Shown here one piece after another: positions 1-11,170 of a stretch of DNA of 64,000 nt (its first letter is position 1; each line of letters begins with the position of its first letter). Where the stretch lies: positions 1,555,001-1,619,000 of the forward strand of contig OU015567.1 of assembly GCA_907165135.1 (NCBI GenBank), read 5' to 3'. This DNA is from Oikopleura dioica (taxonomy: Eukaryota > Chordata > Appendicularia > Copelata > Oikopleuridae). Below the pieces are notes generated by a model. That model was not told the DNA's origin. It ran no database searches and worked only from the letters and a program-made list of their open reading frames with translations. Made by a program: the position numbers and the translations under genes.

Positions 1-84
1 ATTTACATGGCTAGTTGTTTCATTTTTGGTATGAAAGATTCGGCATTGATTCTTTAATATCGATTCCACTATTTTCAGTCGTTT

Positions 85-296
85 ATCTTCTTCAACAATT
101 ATGCCGAGGAAGAAGAGTTGGCTTCGTAAAAAATATTTACGTCAACAAAAATGGCGATCTGGCGCTTCTGACTCAATCTTTGACTACACGATTTCCGCAA
201 GGAGCGGTTCACGAGGGAAAGTTCAGGGATGTAAAGATCTTCGTCAATATTTCTTCACAAGACGGCGATTTCACGGTGATTCCAGGAATGGGTTAA
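85..296 (+). CDS. 3' terminal exon of an unrecognised gene, cut by the window edge
   Basis: An open frame follows a good splice acceptor (TATTTTCAG, ending near 78-79) and runs to a stop at 294-296. It encodes about 70 residues ending in the peptide DFTVIPGMG. The start and earlier exons lie outside the window. The middle reads GDLALLTQSLTTRFP, which weakly recalls the N-terminal domain of TDP-43-like proteins, but the match is too short to name. No signal peptide or transmembrane segment is visible in this part. Confidence 0.4.
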
Positions 297-616
297 TCTC
301 AAGTCATTTTTGATTGATTGGCTATAATTTATAGCCTATAAAGATAATTTAATTATTAACTTAGTTATTATAATAACTTGGTATATACCATGTCTATCAG
401 TGACTTTATCATAATTACAATATAAATTACTTTGTCTTGATTTCATAGATTATTGTGGTCATTAGTAAATTTATAATTTATACTATTACATACAACTATC
501 GGTGCAGACTCCGTGGAGCATCCGACATACTATGAATGTACATATTGTAGTGTTTATCATTCTATTAAAAAATTCAGTCTCCCACTGACCCGGAGAGTCG
601 TTTGCGGATTTCTTTT
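297..616. other. Intergenic, AT-rich, nothing recognised
   Basis: AT-rich sequence between the partial gene at the left edge and the secreted-protein gene starting at 617. I see no repeat, no coding exon and no obvious structural RNA here. Confidence 0.4.
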
Positions 617-1128
617 ATGGTCTTTGCCATTTTAGCCTTATTCCAACCCATCATAAGCAAATGCCTCTATGCGTGATCAAGTGGAAAGCTTCAAAAAGTA
701 GCGTAAGCACTACCACTCGTCCTCCTTCGAATCTGATCTTTTCAGCCAGTTGAGCTTGAATGGCGAGCCTTCCAATTTTCTTGACAAGATGGCGTTTTCG
801 ATGATCTCGGACATGGAAGTTTTGAAAGAATCAAGAATTCCTCCAGAACCAAAACGAGGGGCGATCGTTGTTTTTCCTCCTGGACTTGAGTTGTCCGAGA
901 ACTTGAGTAGATTTCACACATTTGCTCTTGTCATAAGCGATGAAGACTTGAAAGGAAACGGTTCAATAATTCAATATAGATAGTCAATCTCAAAACGCTC
1001 TTCTTGGAAATTTAAAGACGCTCAAGTTAAACCTGCCAAAAGATATTGTAACGTACGCAGCTGACAACCCTGAAGTGATGAGCCGCAGCTTATTTATTAA
1101 TCAGCTTTTAAACTGTCTCCAAAAATGA
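617..1128 (+). CDS. Secreted protein of about 131 residues, unrecognised family
   Basis: Three exons fit in one frame: 617-672, 746-936 and 980-1128. The start MVFAILALFQPIISKCLYA looks like a signal peptide. The first intron (73 bases) is GT-AG and joins in phase. The second can only be joined in frame with a GC donor at 937 and an AG at 978-979 (43 bases); the sole GT candidate at 930 gives an immediate stop. The mature region has a few Cys, a PPEPKRGAIVVFPPG stretch and ends in NQLLNCLQK. It lies upstream of another small secreted-protein gene on the same strand. I do not recognise the family; a secreted peptide or immune effector are possibilities only. Confidence 0.5.
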
Positions 1129-1602
1129 ACAATGTTCAGTGAACAAATTTGACCTCAACTTGAGGTCCTCAAGTTTCTTTCAATAAAAATTTAAAATATA
1201 TTTTCAACATGAAAACATCTTGATCTTTAAAATTCTAAGTGATGTAGGCATCTATCAACTGCATTTCAGGGGTCAGAGCAGCTTTATTTTGGCAGATATT
1301 AAATATAGCAAACTTTAGGAAAAATATAATAAACCTCCTTATTAACGCCGAAAATCAAAGTTCCGCTTATCCGGCGAAAATGAGACAAAAGAAACTTTTT
1401 TGGTACTTGATCGATAAGTAAAATCTTGCCAAAGAATACATCTAGTGAAACTAATTCCTGGAAATGAGGTTTTCGCGAAAATCACTGTCCGTTATTAATG
1501 AGGAGCTTTAGATGGCGTTCTTTATTAGGTGTATAAGCAGTGGCGTGCTGCAATTGTAAATGAAAACGCGCAGAGCTTTCAGAAGCTTTTTCTGACCACA
1601 TA
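1129..1602. other. Intergenic, nothing recognised
   Basis: AT-rich stretch between two small secreted-protein genes. Short ORFs are present on both strands but none has convincing splice signals or composition. Confidence 0.35.
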
Positions 1603-2217
1603 ATGAAGATTTTATTGACCTTTTTGGAAATATATTTTGTGTTGGCTGATAGAAAATTAGAGGATGCTCACAAGTCGGCTCCGGAGATTCTAGCAGCAGG
1701 TTTTTCTTTATCAGTTTCTATATAGATATTCATTCAGTCTAGTCAGTTCTTACTTGAGTAAGAATAAGCCTAATCGTCATATATGTCCTAAGTACTTTTC
1801 ATAGCAATTATCAAATGTACTTTTGCCAAAAGTACAGACTGTTCATCATTAAAAGTCATTTATGGGTTTCAATTATTTACTTTTCTAGCGTACAAGCCGA
1901 TGATCACTGATGAAGGCCGTCTTGATCTTTCAAACCCTTATGCTCGCCTCTATCAGTAAGTCTTTCAAAAAGGATTTCTATCATGCTCTTTCTAGTAAAT
2001 TTCATCTCCTCAACCACGGTCAAAATATGTTTTACCACGACTACTATCATTATTAATCTGCAATAAAAACACTCTTTTCTTTAATTTTTCTTATTGCTAA
2101 AATGCTTTTGTTTATTTTAACGAGTTTATAAAATATTATAATATGAAGAAAATGGTGATTTTGCACAGGTGTCTGACTTTCTTAAAGATACAAGGTTCAA
2201 ACAGATGGAAGACTTGA
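1603..2217 (+). CDS. Small secreted protein, about 70 residues
   Basis: Exons 1603-1699, 1889-1955 and 2169-2217 join in frame across two GT-AG introns. The product starts with a likely signal peptide, MKILLTFLEIYFVLA, followed by a short charged region (DRKLEDAHKS), a PMITDEGRLDLSNPY segment and a basic C-terminus. There is one Cys outside the signal peptide. The stop lies only 28 bases from the stop of the convergent Onecut gene, so the two 3' UTRs must overlap or be extremely short. Function unknown; a peptide precursor is possible, but only single basic or RK sites are present. Confidence 0.5.
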
Positions 2218-2245
2218 ATATTTATACAGTTCTTGATTTTCGATT

Positions 2246-4462
2246 TCAATCATACGGCGAATACTCGTCAGGCTTAAATTTTTGATTAAATCTTTTTGTG
2301 TCGGAAAAAAGAAGCTTACCTTGTCAAGCCATTTGTCCGAGCTCCGTCGACGGGCATTCATAAAGAAGTTCGATACTGTACTTAACTCCAATCCAAGCTG
2401 CGCCGCGATTGTCAGCTGAATCTCCTTTGATGGGCGCTTATTCTCTTTAAAAATCTGGTGCAGCGTTCGACGCTGATGGTCCGTGAAGACTAAGCGCGGC
2501 TTTTTCGTTGTGGATTCTGAAAAAAATATTAATTGAATGAAAAGCTCTCCAGGATTTAAAAGGGAAATTACCATTTCGAGTTCGCTCTTCGTCTTTTCTT
2601 CGGCAAGCAGCGAGTCGGAGGGAGCTCATTCGCTGGAACTCGGGTTCTTGCAGCCAAGATTGCATCCGGCGGAAAGTCTCGCGGCCGGATTTAAGCTTCG
2701 ACCAAGGCTTTGGGTTGCGAAGCAGATCGGAGAGGGTACCCTTTGAAAAACCGTTGAATGAAAACAACAAGGACTCTCTCTCTCTACCTGGCTTCGGCAA
2801 AGAACTCGTTGTGCGAAAATTGCCTGTGGAATCGAATATCGCTTCAGCTCGGCGGTAATCTGTTGAGCTACCAGCTTTGTGTTTATTTCATCAATCCCTG
2901 TAATGGGCTCGGAGACCTTCGATGTTCTTTTGCTTTTGTTGCTTTGCTCCTCGACGATTTTTAGTTCCGGCTGAAGGCGATAGTATAACCGTTTTGATTC
3001 AAAACTTTTGAAAGTAAAGATTTGACTTACAGATGCCTTGAAAATGTCGTATTCGCAGTCGGTCTCGACAGGCTGCGCTTGAAGGACTGGGATGTGAATA
3101 TCCTGGCCTCTTTCTTGTTGGCATCTGACTACTGGTGCTACTCGAGTTGATGAGCTACGCTGCGGTTCGGTCCTGTATTCGGTCTTTATATTGCTCAGAA
3201 CAGGGCTCTAGAAATTGAATAAGCGCTATCTCGGTATATTCAAACTTACCAATAATGTGGAGTCATCATTTTGGTCCATGATCGTATCGAGTTCATCAGT
3301 CTGCTTTTGCTCTTGAGACGTTTCAATCGCACTTTGCGGAACGACTTCTAGAAACACCGCGTTTTCCGGCACCCCGTGAAAGGCTGTGGTGTTGATGATG
3401 TTGACTACCCCACAGTCGCGTTCCAATACTCCAGTTGTGTATCCAGTCGTCCAGTTTCCATTGACGGTCGTGATCGTCATTGGTTGGGAACCACTGGAGA
3501 CATTTATATCCGAAACTATAAAAATTATGTTTTTGAAGAACCTTAATACTTGAGTCTATGGGCTATCTATTAATTTTTCACGAACTAAAAAGCTGGATTA
3601 TCTCCTTCTTCTACAGCAAAAATTAAGCGCCTACCATTGAGCAGATTTTCATACCTGGAATCGCCTGAGTTTTGGCATCAAGAGGAACGACCATTGTCCC
3701 CGAAAGTGGAGGCAGAGCATGACCCATTCCATTGATTTTAGGAACTTCATATGTATCAATACTCGGACAATTAACAATCGAAAACGACCCTAAAAATGAG
3801 GTTAGCGTTGTTCTTATGCTTATGAATATTTAAAAGAGCTTATATAAGAGTACGATTGATTGTCAAAGAAGAGAAAGAAAAGTGAATCGAACGACGAGAA
3901 CGACAAGAGTTATCGATTATAGAGCAAAGACAACTTGATCGATAAGGTCCAATTGACCTGAGCCTCATCGGCACAGTCAGATCGCACTCAATACGAACGC
4001 TCTTGTCAGAGATCTGTCGCGCGCAGAAAGTGACTTTCAAAGAAAGAGAAGCTTGTTTTGTCTTTCATCGTAATAAAGAGGCATAAGGATAGCACCTGTA
4101 CCTGATACGCGGGATGAAGAAATAGTCTGGATTGGCGGGAGCTTTGTTGAGTCCGTCAGCGTAGTCGTTGTTGTTGTCAACGGAGTTAGGGTTGTATACT
4201 GACCCTGAAAGAAGAGATGTTTGATTGTGATCAAAGAAAATATTCCGAGAAATTAAAAAAAATTATCGTGAAAAACGAGGAGCTGTACCTGTTGATTTTC
4301 ATCGTCACCTTCTGTCTTTGTTATAAAAAAATTCGTGTCTTTTGAAGAAATCAAAATAAGGATCTCCTTGGAAGATATTTTGATATCTAAAATAGGGCTT
4401 TATAGAATTTTTTTCAAAATGCCCGAACAAAAGCCCAAACCTGACTCTTTTGATTCCGCCAT
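2246..4462 (-). CDS. onecut: Onecut (HNF6) class CUT-homeobox transcription factor
   Basis: Ten exons join in one frame: 4441-4462, 4289-4386, 4102-4204, 3655-3789, 3250-3515, 3031-3207, 2788-2970, 2572-2740, 2320-2516 and 2246-2272. They give about 458 residues. The N-terminal half is Thr/Pro-rich and low complexity. The CUT domain is spread over exons 7-8 (INTKLVAQQITAELKRYSIP, then GTLSDLLRNPKPWSKLKSGR). The divergent homeodomain in exon 9 runs from PRLVFTDHQRRTL to NFFMNARRRSSDKW, the Onecut-type recognition helix. A single CUT domain plus this homeodomain is diagnostic of Onecut, not Cux or Satb. The C-terminus is very short, ending DKPDEYSPYD. In chordates Onecut acts in photoreceptor, neural and liver lineages. 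The start exon (MAESKES) is the least certain part; all internal joins keep phase. The intron at 3790-4101 is unusually long for this window. Confidence 0.9.
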
Positions 4463-5516
4463 AAAAATATGTAGCAAATGAGCATTCTAGCGCAAAAGAG
4501 GTCGTTTTAATGTATACTTTTATTGATTTCGAAGCATTTCAAAAATTGTTATCATATTTTTTTTATAAAAATTTTGGTAAAAAAAAAATTAAAAATGATA
4601 ATTTGATAAGATTGTTGATTCCCGTTGCCTGATGTGTACTGAACATAAGATTCATGAGCTCGTGCCTCCATTCAGATTACGATAACCTGCAATTGATCAA
4701 TTATATTGATATTCTCTGTGTATTGATTTCGGTGTATGCGGGGCTCGCTCGGTTCAATAAAACGAGAAGTCGGGAGGAGAGAGCGTACGCCGATGGGACT
4801 TCGGTGCTCCTCGCGCTGCAACAGGGGATTCGAAAAATCGATCAATTCCAACGATCCGCCAATGCTGCACGGCGTTGAGACACGCACCCAAGCACACGTC
4901 CCTCGGGGCAGATGTAACTTGAGGCTGCATGAACCTTCTAGCCAGCACGAGTCTTCTCGTACTTTTTTTTCTCCATAAATCTGAAAACTCTCTAGAGTCT
5001 AGACTCTAGACCAAATCGAAAAACTAAAAATTTAAATCATGATTGAAATTTGAGATTTCATATCTAACATTTCGGTCTTGCTACTAGAAAATCCAAATCG
5101 CGGTATTTCTCAGTCACAAAATCCCTAGAAGGCGGTTCAGAATCTGAACTTCAGATTAGCGTGAGGGTTCGGGTTTGGGCCTAACCCTAACCGTTAGGGT
5201 AAGGATTCAGCGACTCATTAGCACATTGTTTCGTAGAGTTCAAATATAGAAAGAGAATATTTTCAAATATTGAATTCTACATCGGAAAATATGTCATTTT
5301 ATCCGATCCTCCGTGCCCGCAACTAGTGACAACTGCTGCGATTTGACAGACTGTCATTAAAAGAATTATTCCAATGAAAATTCAAGTACCTTGTCATCCA
5401 CAACATCGCGAACGCGCTTTTTTCTTATCAATATTGCATCTGGATTTTTAATAAGAAATAAGGCAGTGTTATTTATGCCGTTATCAATTTGATAATCACA
5501 GATTATTCGAGAAAAC
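4463..5516. other. Upstream region of Onecut with telomere-like motif
   Basis: This interval separates the divergently transcribed Onecut and the neuropeptide-like gene, so it probably holds both promoters. Around 5180-5205 is a short palindromic block of CCTAACCCTAACCGTTAGGGT, resembling degenerate telomere repeat in both orientations. The part at 4730-4975 is less AT-rich and is listed separately as a possible structured RNA. No protein-coding exon is convincing. Confidence 0.4.
4730..4977 (+). ncRNA. Possible structured, Pol III-type transcript (speculative)
   Basis: This GC-richer block is unlike its AT-rich flanks. It ends with a 5-base-pair hairpin (ACGAG-TCTT-CTCGT, near 4949-4962) followed almost directly by eight T, as in RNA polymerase III termination. 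Both strands carry overlapping ORFs of 60-80 codons, which suggests compositional lack of stops rather than a protein. I could not match it to SRP, 7SK, RNase P, MRP or Y RNA. It may equally be a conserved promoter or enhancer of Onecut. Confidence 0.18.
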
Positions 5517-5788
5517 ATGAGGATTCTTTTGGTACTTTTCTTTCTTCATCAGGCCATGAGCTTTTCTTCCCCTCAGCCAAGACGACTTAGGAACTTGTTT
5601 GCGAAACGATCTCCCTTGGTAAGAAAAAAAAGGATTGCCTGAACTAAATCGCTGATTTTTAGACCTTCAAAGTCACGAATCCTTGGCTAAGCGCCTTGAG
5701 TTTGCAAGACCCTCGACTTGAAGATGAAGAAGAAAATATGTCTTCAGCGAAAAAGACCTTTATTGAAGCTTTGAATTCCCTCGGATAA
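5517..5788 (+). CDS. Candidate neuropeptide precursor with C-terminal amidation signal
   Basis: Two exons (5517-5618 and 5663-5788) joined by a 44-base GT-AG intron encode 75 residues. A signal peptide (MRILLVLFFLHQAMSFS) is followed by a dibasic KR site (FAKR-SPL) and an acidic spacer (EDEEEN). Then comes KK followed by TFIEALNSLG and the stop. Dibasic cleavage plus a Gly as the last residue is the standard layout for an alpha-amidated peptide, here predicted as TFIEALNSL-amide. An AATAAA poly(A) signal begins at 5791, just after the stop. No known peptide family is recognised from the sequence. The layout could be coincidental in a short secreted protein. Confidence 0.6.
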
Positions 5789-6100
5789 TCGAATAAAATT
5801 GACCTTCTTTGTGCTCCTTCCCCTTTGCCGACGCGAATCGTAAAATAAATTATACGAAACAGATTTACGAACAAAAAATAAAAATAAAAACTTTACGGTT
5901 ATGTAGTCGAAAGCGAGAGCTGCTCTCTCGATCCGCGCTCCGCCAGAACCTATTTTTCACGGAGCCGTAAAATCTGAACGGATAAAGATTTTTTCAAAAT
6001 TCAAAAAGATTCTGAATAACCAAAGTAACATCTATAAACACAGCAAAAATCGTAATGATTGTCAAAGAGTAACTATCTGAAAATTGCCAGTTTCCTTCAA
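5789..6100. other. Intergenic, nothing recognised
   Basis: Short intergenic region between the neuropeptide-like gene and the Cys-loop receptor gene. It holds the 3' end of the former and presumably the promoter of the latter; no repeat or RNA is apparent. Confidence 0.35.
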
Positions 6101-8173
6101 ATGACATTTTCTTCGACATTTCTCATCCAAAATTTGCAACAGAGTAAGTTCGCGGGAGGTCATTTTTGAAAAATCATCCTTCAAGGTTTGCGAAATTGAC
6201 GCCAGATGATTATATGTTCGACCCGGAAGATATCTGGGATAAATGGATCGTTCACTTGGAAGAATACTGGTCGGGCACTCCTCCGGGATTTGTAGCAGAC
6301 TTCCTTTTCTATTGTCGCAATCCGTTTAAAATGTTTAATGCATATTATTTCGACGATTATGATTACGATTTCACCGGTGTTAACATTCAAAAAGCTTGTA
6401 TTGAGTGGCTTCATTACATTTATTTTGAAATAGAGGACTACGAATACAATGGCGACTGTGAATTTGGCCAGATAGAGGAACCTTGGGATGAATTTTTGTT
6501 TCCCTTTTCTAGTACAACGCAAGAAACGACAACGACCAAACAAGCTTGGATGATATATTTTGCGGCCTTAGAATTTCTGATAAAGAAACCTTAAATTTCA
6601 GTCCTTAAATGATTCCATAACCAGCTTCTAACGATCTCAAACCCAACACGCGGCTTTCTGATATAGAGAACCTGGATGTTTTGGAAGATCTTCTCATGAT
6701 TATGACATCAGAGCCAATAAAAGTAGATGTTCAAGTGGAATTGGTGAGCTTGAATGAGATGAACTTGGCGGATAGTTACATGGATACAACGATTGTTCTT
6801 TACACTTCCTGTGAAGGTATCTCATTTGACAATTCAAGGTGCATAATCTTAAAATAAGATCCAAGACTGAAGTGGTATCGAGAAGAGTTCAACAACACGC
6901 AAAAAATCATCATTGATCCCAATCTCGTCTGGACGCCGCCGATTGAAATAGTTAATCTTGTTCAATGGGGAAATTACGGAATAGTAAGCTAAAGATGCTT
7001 CAATACCATTTTCATATTAATTCAAGGTAGAAGACTACAGTTGCCGTGTAAATTATCGAGGCAAAGTAAGCATGGCCCGTAAGCTTTCGATCGCCACTGC
7101 ATGTGATATGAGTCCGGCGCTCTATCCTTATGATATTCAAGAATGTCATATCATGATATCCACCCCTGGTTTTTCAATGGATTTATTTGAGATTTTCGTC
7201 AACAAGTGGATACGCAAAAATGGCAAAACTCTTACACAGGAATGGATAAGTGAAAAGAAACTGGGCTACAATGAGACGAAACTCGAAGCATTGCAAAATG
7301 TATTTTACGATGCGAATCCGGAGTGGACCTTTCTAGGATACCAATTCAATGATGCAGCGATTACTGGAATTAGCGGGAAGGAATATTCTAGAGTCGTAGG
7401 CACAGGCTCAATCCTTATTCAGGATGTCCCGTAAATGTATTTACTCAAAAAAAATATTGATTCGAGTCAATTAAAAGTCTCTTTCGCGATTGCCAGAAAT
7501 ACCGCTTTTTACCAGCTGACGTTATTTTTGCCTATTGTATGCATCAGCATCTTGGTCGTTCTTGGCATTTGGATGCCGGTTGGGGAGCAGATTGGCTTCC
7601 AAGTTACAATGTTGCTAACAATGGTTGTCTACCTCGATGTTCTAGCTAGGTACAATAATAAATAAAGCACCAGAACTCACGATGCTTTCAAAGTTCCGTC
7701 CCAATTTTCAAGGACATATCAATCGCGCCACGATTACTGGTCATGTTCGTCACAATAACTCTTGGAAGCGTCGTCGCTCATTTCATCACTAGTATGTTTT
7801 AATTAATTTCTTTTATAATTTCTTGATAAAATCAGCGATCAATCTTTGGTGCCACGAAAAATCATCTGACACTGTTTTCTCTTTCACCCAATTTCGGGCA
7901 AAATTTGCCTGCGGACTTGCGAAGTTCTTCGAAATCCTGAAACAACGAAAATACAGACTTCCGACCGTCGTAGCTAAACTGGCTAATGGCGACGAAGTTG
8001 ATGACAAAGAGAACGAAGAAGCGTTTCAAGAAGCTTGGGCGTTTTACGGGAAGATGTTTTCTCATTTGTGGGGCTTGATTCTTTCTGTTCTTATTATTTT
8101 TGCCATGGTAGTGATTATCATTGATCTGCATGTTGAAAGTGCTCAAGCAAAAGATAAATTTCTTTTTCAATAA
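6101..8173 (+). CDS. Cys-loop (nicotinic-type) ligand-gated ion channel subunit
   Basis: The core is solved: exons 6625-6816, 6859-6983, 7027-7430, 7467-7649, 7694-7790 and 7836-8173 stay in frame. The Cys-loop is visible as C-13 residues-C (CDMSPALYPYDIQEC). M1 follows RNTAFYQL; M2 begins GEQIGFQVTMLL with Glu at the intracellular mouth, typical of cation channels; M3 is PRLLVMFVTITLGSVVAHF; M4 is HLWGLILSVLIIFAMVVIII. The 36-base intron at 7431-7466 contains an in-frame stop, so splicing is essential. Upstream, an open stretch at about 6208-6594 encodes an acidic, Tyr/Asp-rich region (YYFDDYDYDF) ending in a TTQETTTTK linker. It could be an unusual N-terminal extension spliced to the core, or a separate gene; that join is unresolved. 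AATAAA overlaps the stop. Confidence 0.8.
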
Positions 8174-8430
8174 ATTTTTACCTTTTTCTTCCTGCAAAAA
8201 TACTTGCAAATAAATTATGACGCCTGATCTTTTCTTGATGTTTTCAAAATTGTTGAGCGCATGATCGATTGAAGTAGCAAGTAAGCACTTTAGCAATACG
8301 AAGTGGGCTTGGACAAATGGTACTCCAAAATCTGACGCCTTCTTGGCGTGAGAAAAAGAAAGAACGCATAAAGAGAAAAAGAGCTCGACTCCTGAGTTTT
8401 TTCATTATTTTGTTATTTTAGCCGGCTTCT
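8174..8430. other. Short intergenic spacer
   Basis: Region between the receptor stop and the first acceptor of the next + strand gene. It includes the receptor poly(A) signal. No other feature is seen. Confidence 0.35.
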
Positions 8431-8539
8431 TTATTTCGATTCCAGCTTTTTCGACTTGAATAGAACTGAAAGTGCCAAAACAACTGATCTCCGAGTCGAA
8501 CAACTCTTAATGCTAAGCCATAGGCAAATAGAAAGACGC

Positions 8540-9671
8540 TGTTGCCCGAGGCGCGTGTAAGCCACAAATACCATACGCAGAACATACACGCGGAAGGACT
8601 CTGGCATTTACAAGTACACAGGAGGAGAGAAAAAAGAAAGAGATACCGGATGGAGCAGTTTTTGAAGATCCTCAAAAGCCAAACAAAGAGAGTCAAAGGT
8701 ATTGAATATTTCTGTGATTCCGGCTTGATTTAAATTTATAACAAGATAAATCATATGGTCAAAATCAAGGTGAAGATTTCATTTAATTTTGTATTTAATT
8801 ATTTTTAGCCTAGTCGGTCTTTTTTTATCAAAAATCAACGAAGAGGCGAAAATTTAAAAAATAATTCTAGAGTCCGCGGAAGGAGTCACGCTCAGTGACT
8901 CCAAAGAAATCACAAAAGTCCACCAAAAGAACACCATTCAATCCGTCCCTAAAGGACTGAACTTGACGGTTCGGATCAAAAAATCAAGAGTCTTGGAGTC
9001 TTTCCAAAATTTTCTAAAGAAAAACTTATTCTTACATGCGATTATCTGATCCTTCAAAAACAGCTGACTCGAACAAAAACCCGCGAACGAAAGGAACGAC
9101 GCATTTTTGTCCCAAAGGAAAAAGCCCGAAATCCGTCTGTCGATGTAAGACTTCCAGAATTTTCCGTGTTAACATGTGGATAAGGATTTTTATAAGACCG
9201 TAGATTTGTACAAAACGAGAAAGATTCTTGCGAGCTCGACTATGAGGCTCCTGGGAGAGCAGATAAACGCGATTTTACTATATCTTGATAGGAATGGATT
9301 TTCGGATTTTTGAGAAGTGAAGACATGGAGGATAATTTTTTTTAACTTGAAAAAAACTTCAAAAAGCTGCTTCCCTTCTGGACATTTTTTGTCAAAACAG
9401 GCGCCAAGGGATTCCCAACGCCCTACTTGAAAATCCAATTTGCAGAGTCGAGCCCCAACTGTACTCTTCCTACTGGTTCAAAAAAGTACAAAACTCTCTT
9501 CTCAAGCCTTCAAACTCGACCCTGAAAGAAAGAACCAACACTCCGCTCGCCCAAATACAGTCAGAATTCGCAGCCGACGTAGCTGGATTAGACGAAGTCG
9601 AAAATGTCGAGGCAAAAATCAACAAGAGGTATTTCAGCTGTCATGATAGTGAGCAAATTTTTGCTTATCAC
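8540..9671 (+). CDS. Unrecognised multi-exon gene, last exon interrupted by a MITE
   Basis: Several + strand segments look coding and are flanked by splice signals. Near 8545-8696 the text includes KPQIPYAEHTRGRTLAF, at 8872-9050 SDSKEITKVHQKNTIQSVPK, at about 9025-9143 TRERKERRIFVPKEKARN, at 9185-9310 VDLYKTRKILASSTMRLL, and from about 9440 QIQSEFAADVAGLDEVENV. The intron 9144-9184 (41 bases) joins SVD to DFYKTV cleanly. Other joins are not settled and the 5' end is unclear. The product is basic and helical, with no recognised domain. The terminal exon reads into the MITE that starts at 9672, whose first bases (TAG) form an in-frame stop after FAYH. Confidence 0.45.
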
Positions 9672-10429
9672 TAGGGGAAATCACTAATAATTGAGCTTTT
9701 TTTCTAGCTTAGTAGGGTGGGACTATTATACAGTTTTAGAATCCCCAGAAGCTGGGGATCATTTTGACTATTGATAGTCGGGGGTGATCTCGTACCCTGA
9801 GGGCATTTAGATACCTCCGAAGTCCCAAAATCTGGCCAACTTCGGAAATTGTAATTTTTGAAGCCCTAACTAAGCCTTTTAGAGGCTGCCCACTAGTCTA
9901 GATTGTAGCCCAGGCTCTTACGGTCATTTTGAGCTCAAGAAAAGTAGTGAGGGTGGGGTATCTGGGAGCTAGGAGCTCTTGAAGTTTGGGATCTCGACCA
10001 AAATTAGGTACTTTTTCACAAAAGTACACGATGTGTATCAAAAATGCCTCCCAAAGAATTTTTGAGGATGTTTCTTCATTAAAAAATGTGTCTGAAATCA
10101 TTTGAGGTCATCTGAGGTCATATCGGGTCACTTATCACAATTTTTCAATTTATCACAATTTTTGACCTCGAATGACCTCAGATGACCCCAAATGATTTCA
10201 GACACATTTTTTAATGAAGAAACATCCACAGAAAGTCTTTGGGAGGCATTTTTGATACACATCGTGTACTTTTTGTGAAAAAGTACCTAATTTTGGTCGA
10301 GATCCCAAGCTTCAAGAGCTCCTAGCTCCCCAGATACCCCACCCCCTCACTACTTTTCTTGAGCTCAAAATGACCGTAAGAGCCTGGGCTACAATCTAGA
10401 CTAGTGGGCAGCCTCTAAAAGGCTTAGTT

Positions 10430-10823
10430 TGTAGTGGTTTTCCTACTGTTTTCGCTTCGAAATATGGGATTCTAGCGCGCGTGGTCGACGTAATTATGCT
10501 CAGTGAGCCGTGACGCGCCCAACGCCAAGGCTTTCACTCCATCATACCTTGACAGCTCGCCCCTCTCTATTCCAGCGTTGGCGATATGGCCAACGCCGAG
10601 TTCATACGACCAAGTCTAAGTCCGTGCCACCGATGGGTGGTGTCCTACACTATAAAAACGACTGTACCTCTATAATTTTATCATTCTTTTCCCTGACTTC
10701 ACAGGTATAACATAAAATATAATATATATATTTTATTATTTTCTGCTCACACCTATCAGGGTTAATAAACTTATTCGAGATTGATTCCCGTGTTCCAATT
10801 ATATTCAGTATAAAACCACCATA
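10430..10823 (+). repeat. 5' LTR
   Basis: 394 bases starting TGTAGTGG and ending ACCACCATA. It contains a TATA-like CTATAAAAA at about 10650, an AATAAA at about 10765, and an upstream hairpin (GCGTTGGC...GCCAACGC, about 10575-10600) suited to a promoter or packaging role. It matches the 3' LTR base for base as far as I can see. Confidence 0.9.
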
Positions 10824-11170
10824 TATTTTGGTGACTGAATTAATCGGTACGCCCAACAAGAGAGATAAAAAAAAGATACAAGAGATAAAACATCCGTAAA
10901 TTTATCAATGACGATCCGTGAATACATACTTATTTATCATTTTTTATTCGATAAAACGGGCATTGTTTTGAATCCTTAGGCAATTTTACCCGATTTTCTC
11001 GATTAGTATGATAATAAGTTTTACTTCCGGAATAAAGTTGATATTTTTTTAATTCGAAAAACGGAATCTCATTGCTCTCAAATCCGAAAATCGAAAAAAA
11101 TCACCTCAACCGGAAATCAAACTGATGATCAAATCCCTGAAAACGACAACTTAAAATCAATGTGTTCTTC

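Noticed and set aside
4654..4978. Overlapping ORFs on both strands upstream of Onecut
   Set aside because: Four frames are open at once because of composition; none has splice or start context.
5180..5210. Telomere repeat, suggesting a chromosome end
   Set aside because: Only two or three degenerate units, in both orientations, and genes continue on both sides; similar words recur in repeats across the window.
7427..7440. Stop codon breaking the Cys-loop receptor
   Set aside because: It lies in a 36-base GTAAATG...AG intron whose removal restores frame across pre-M1.
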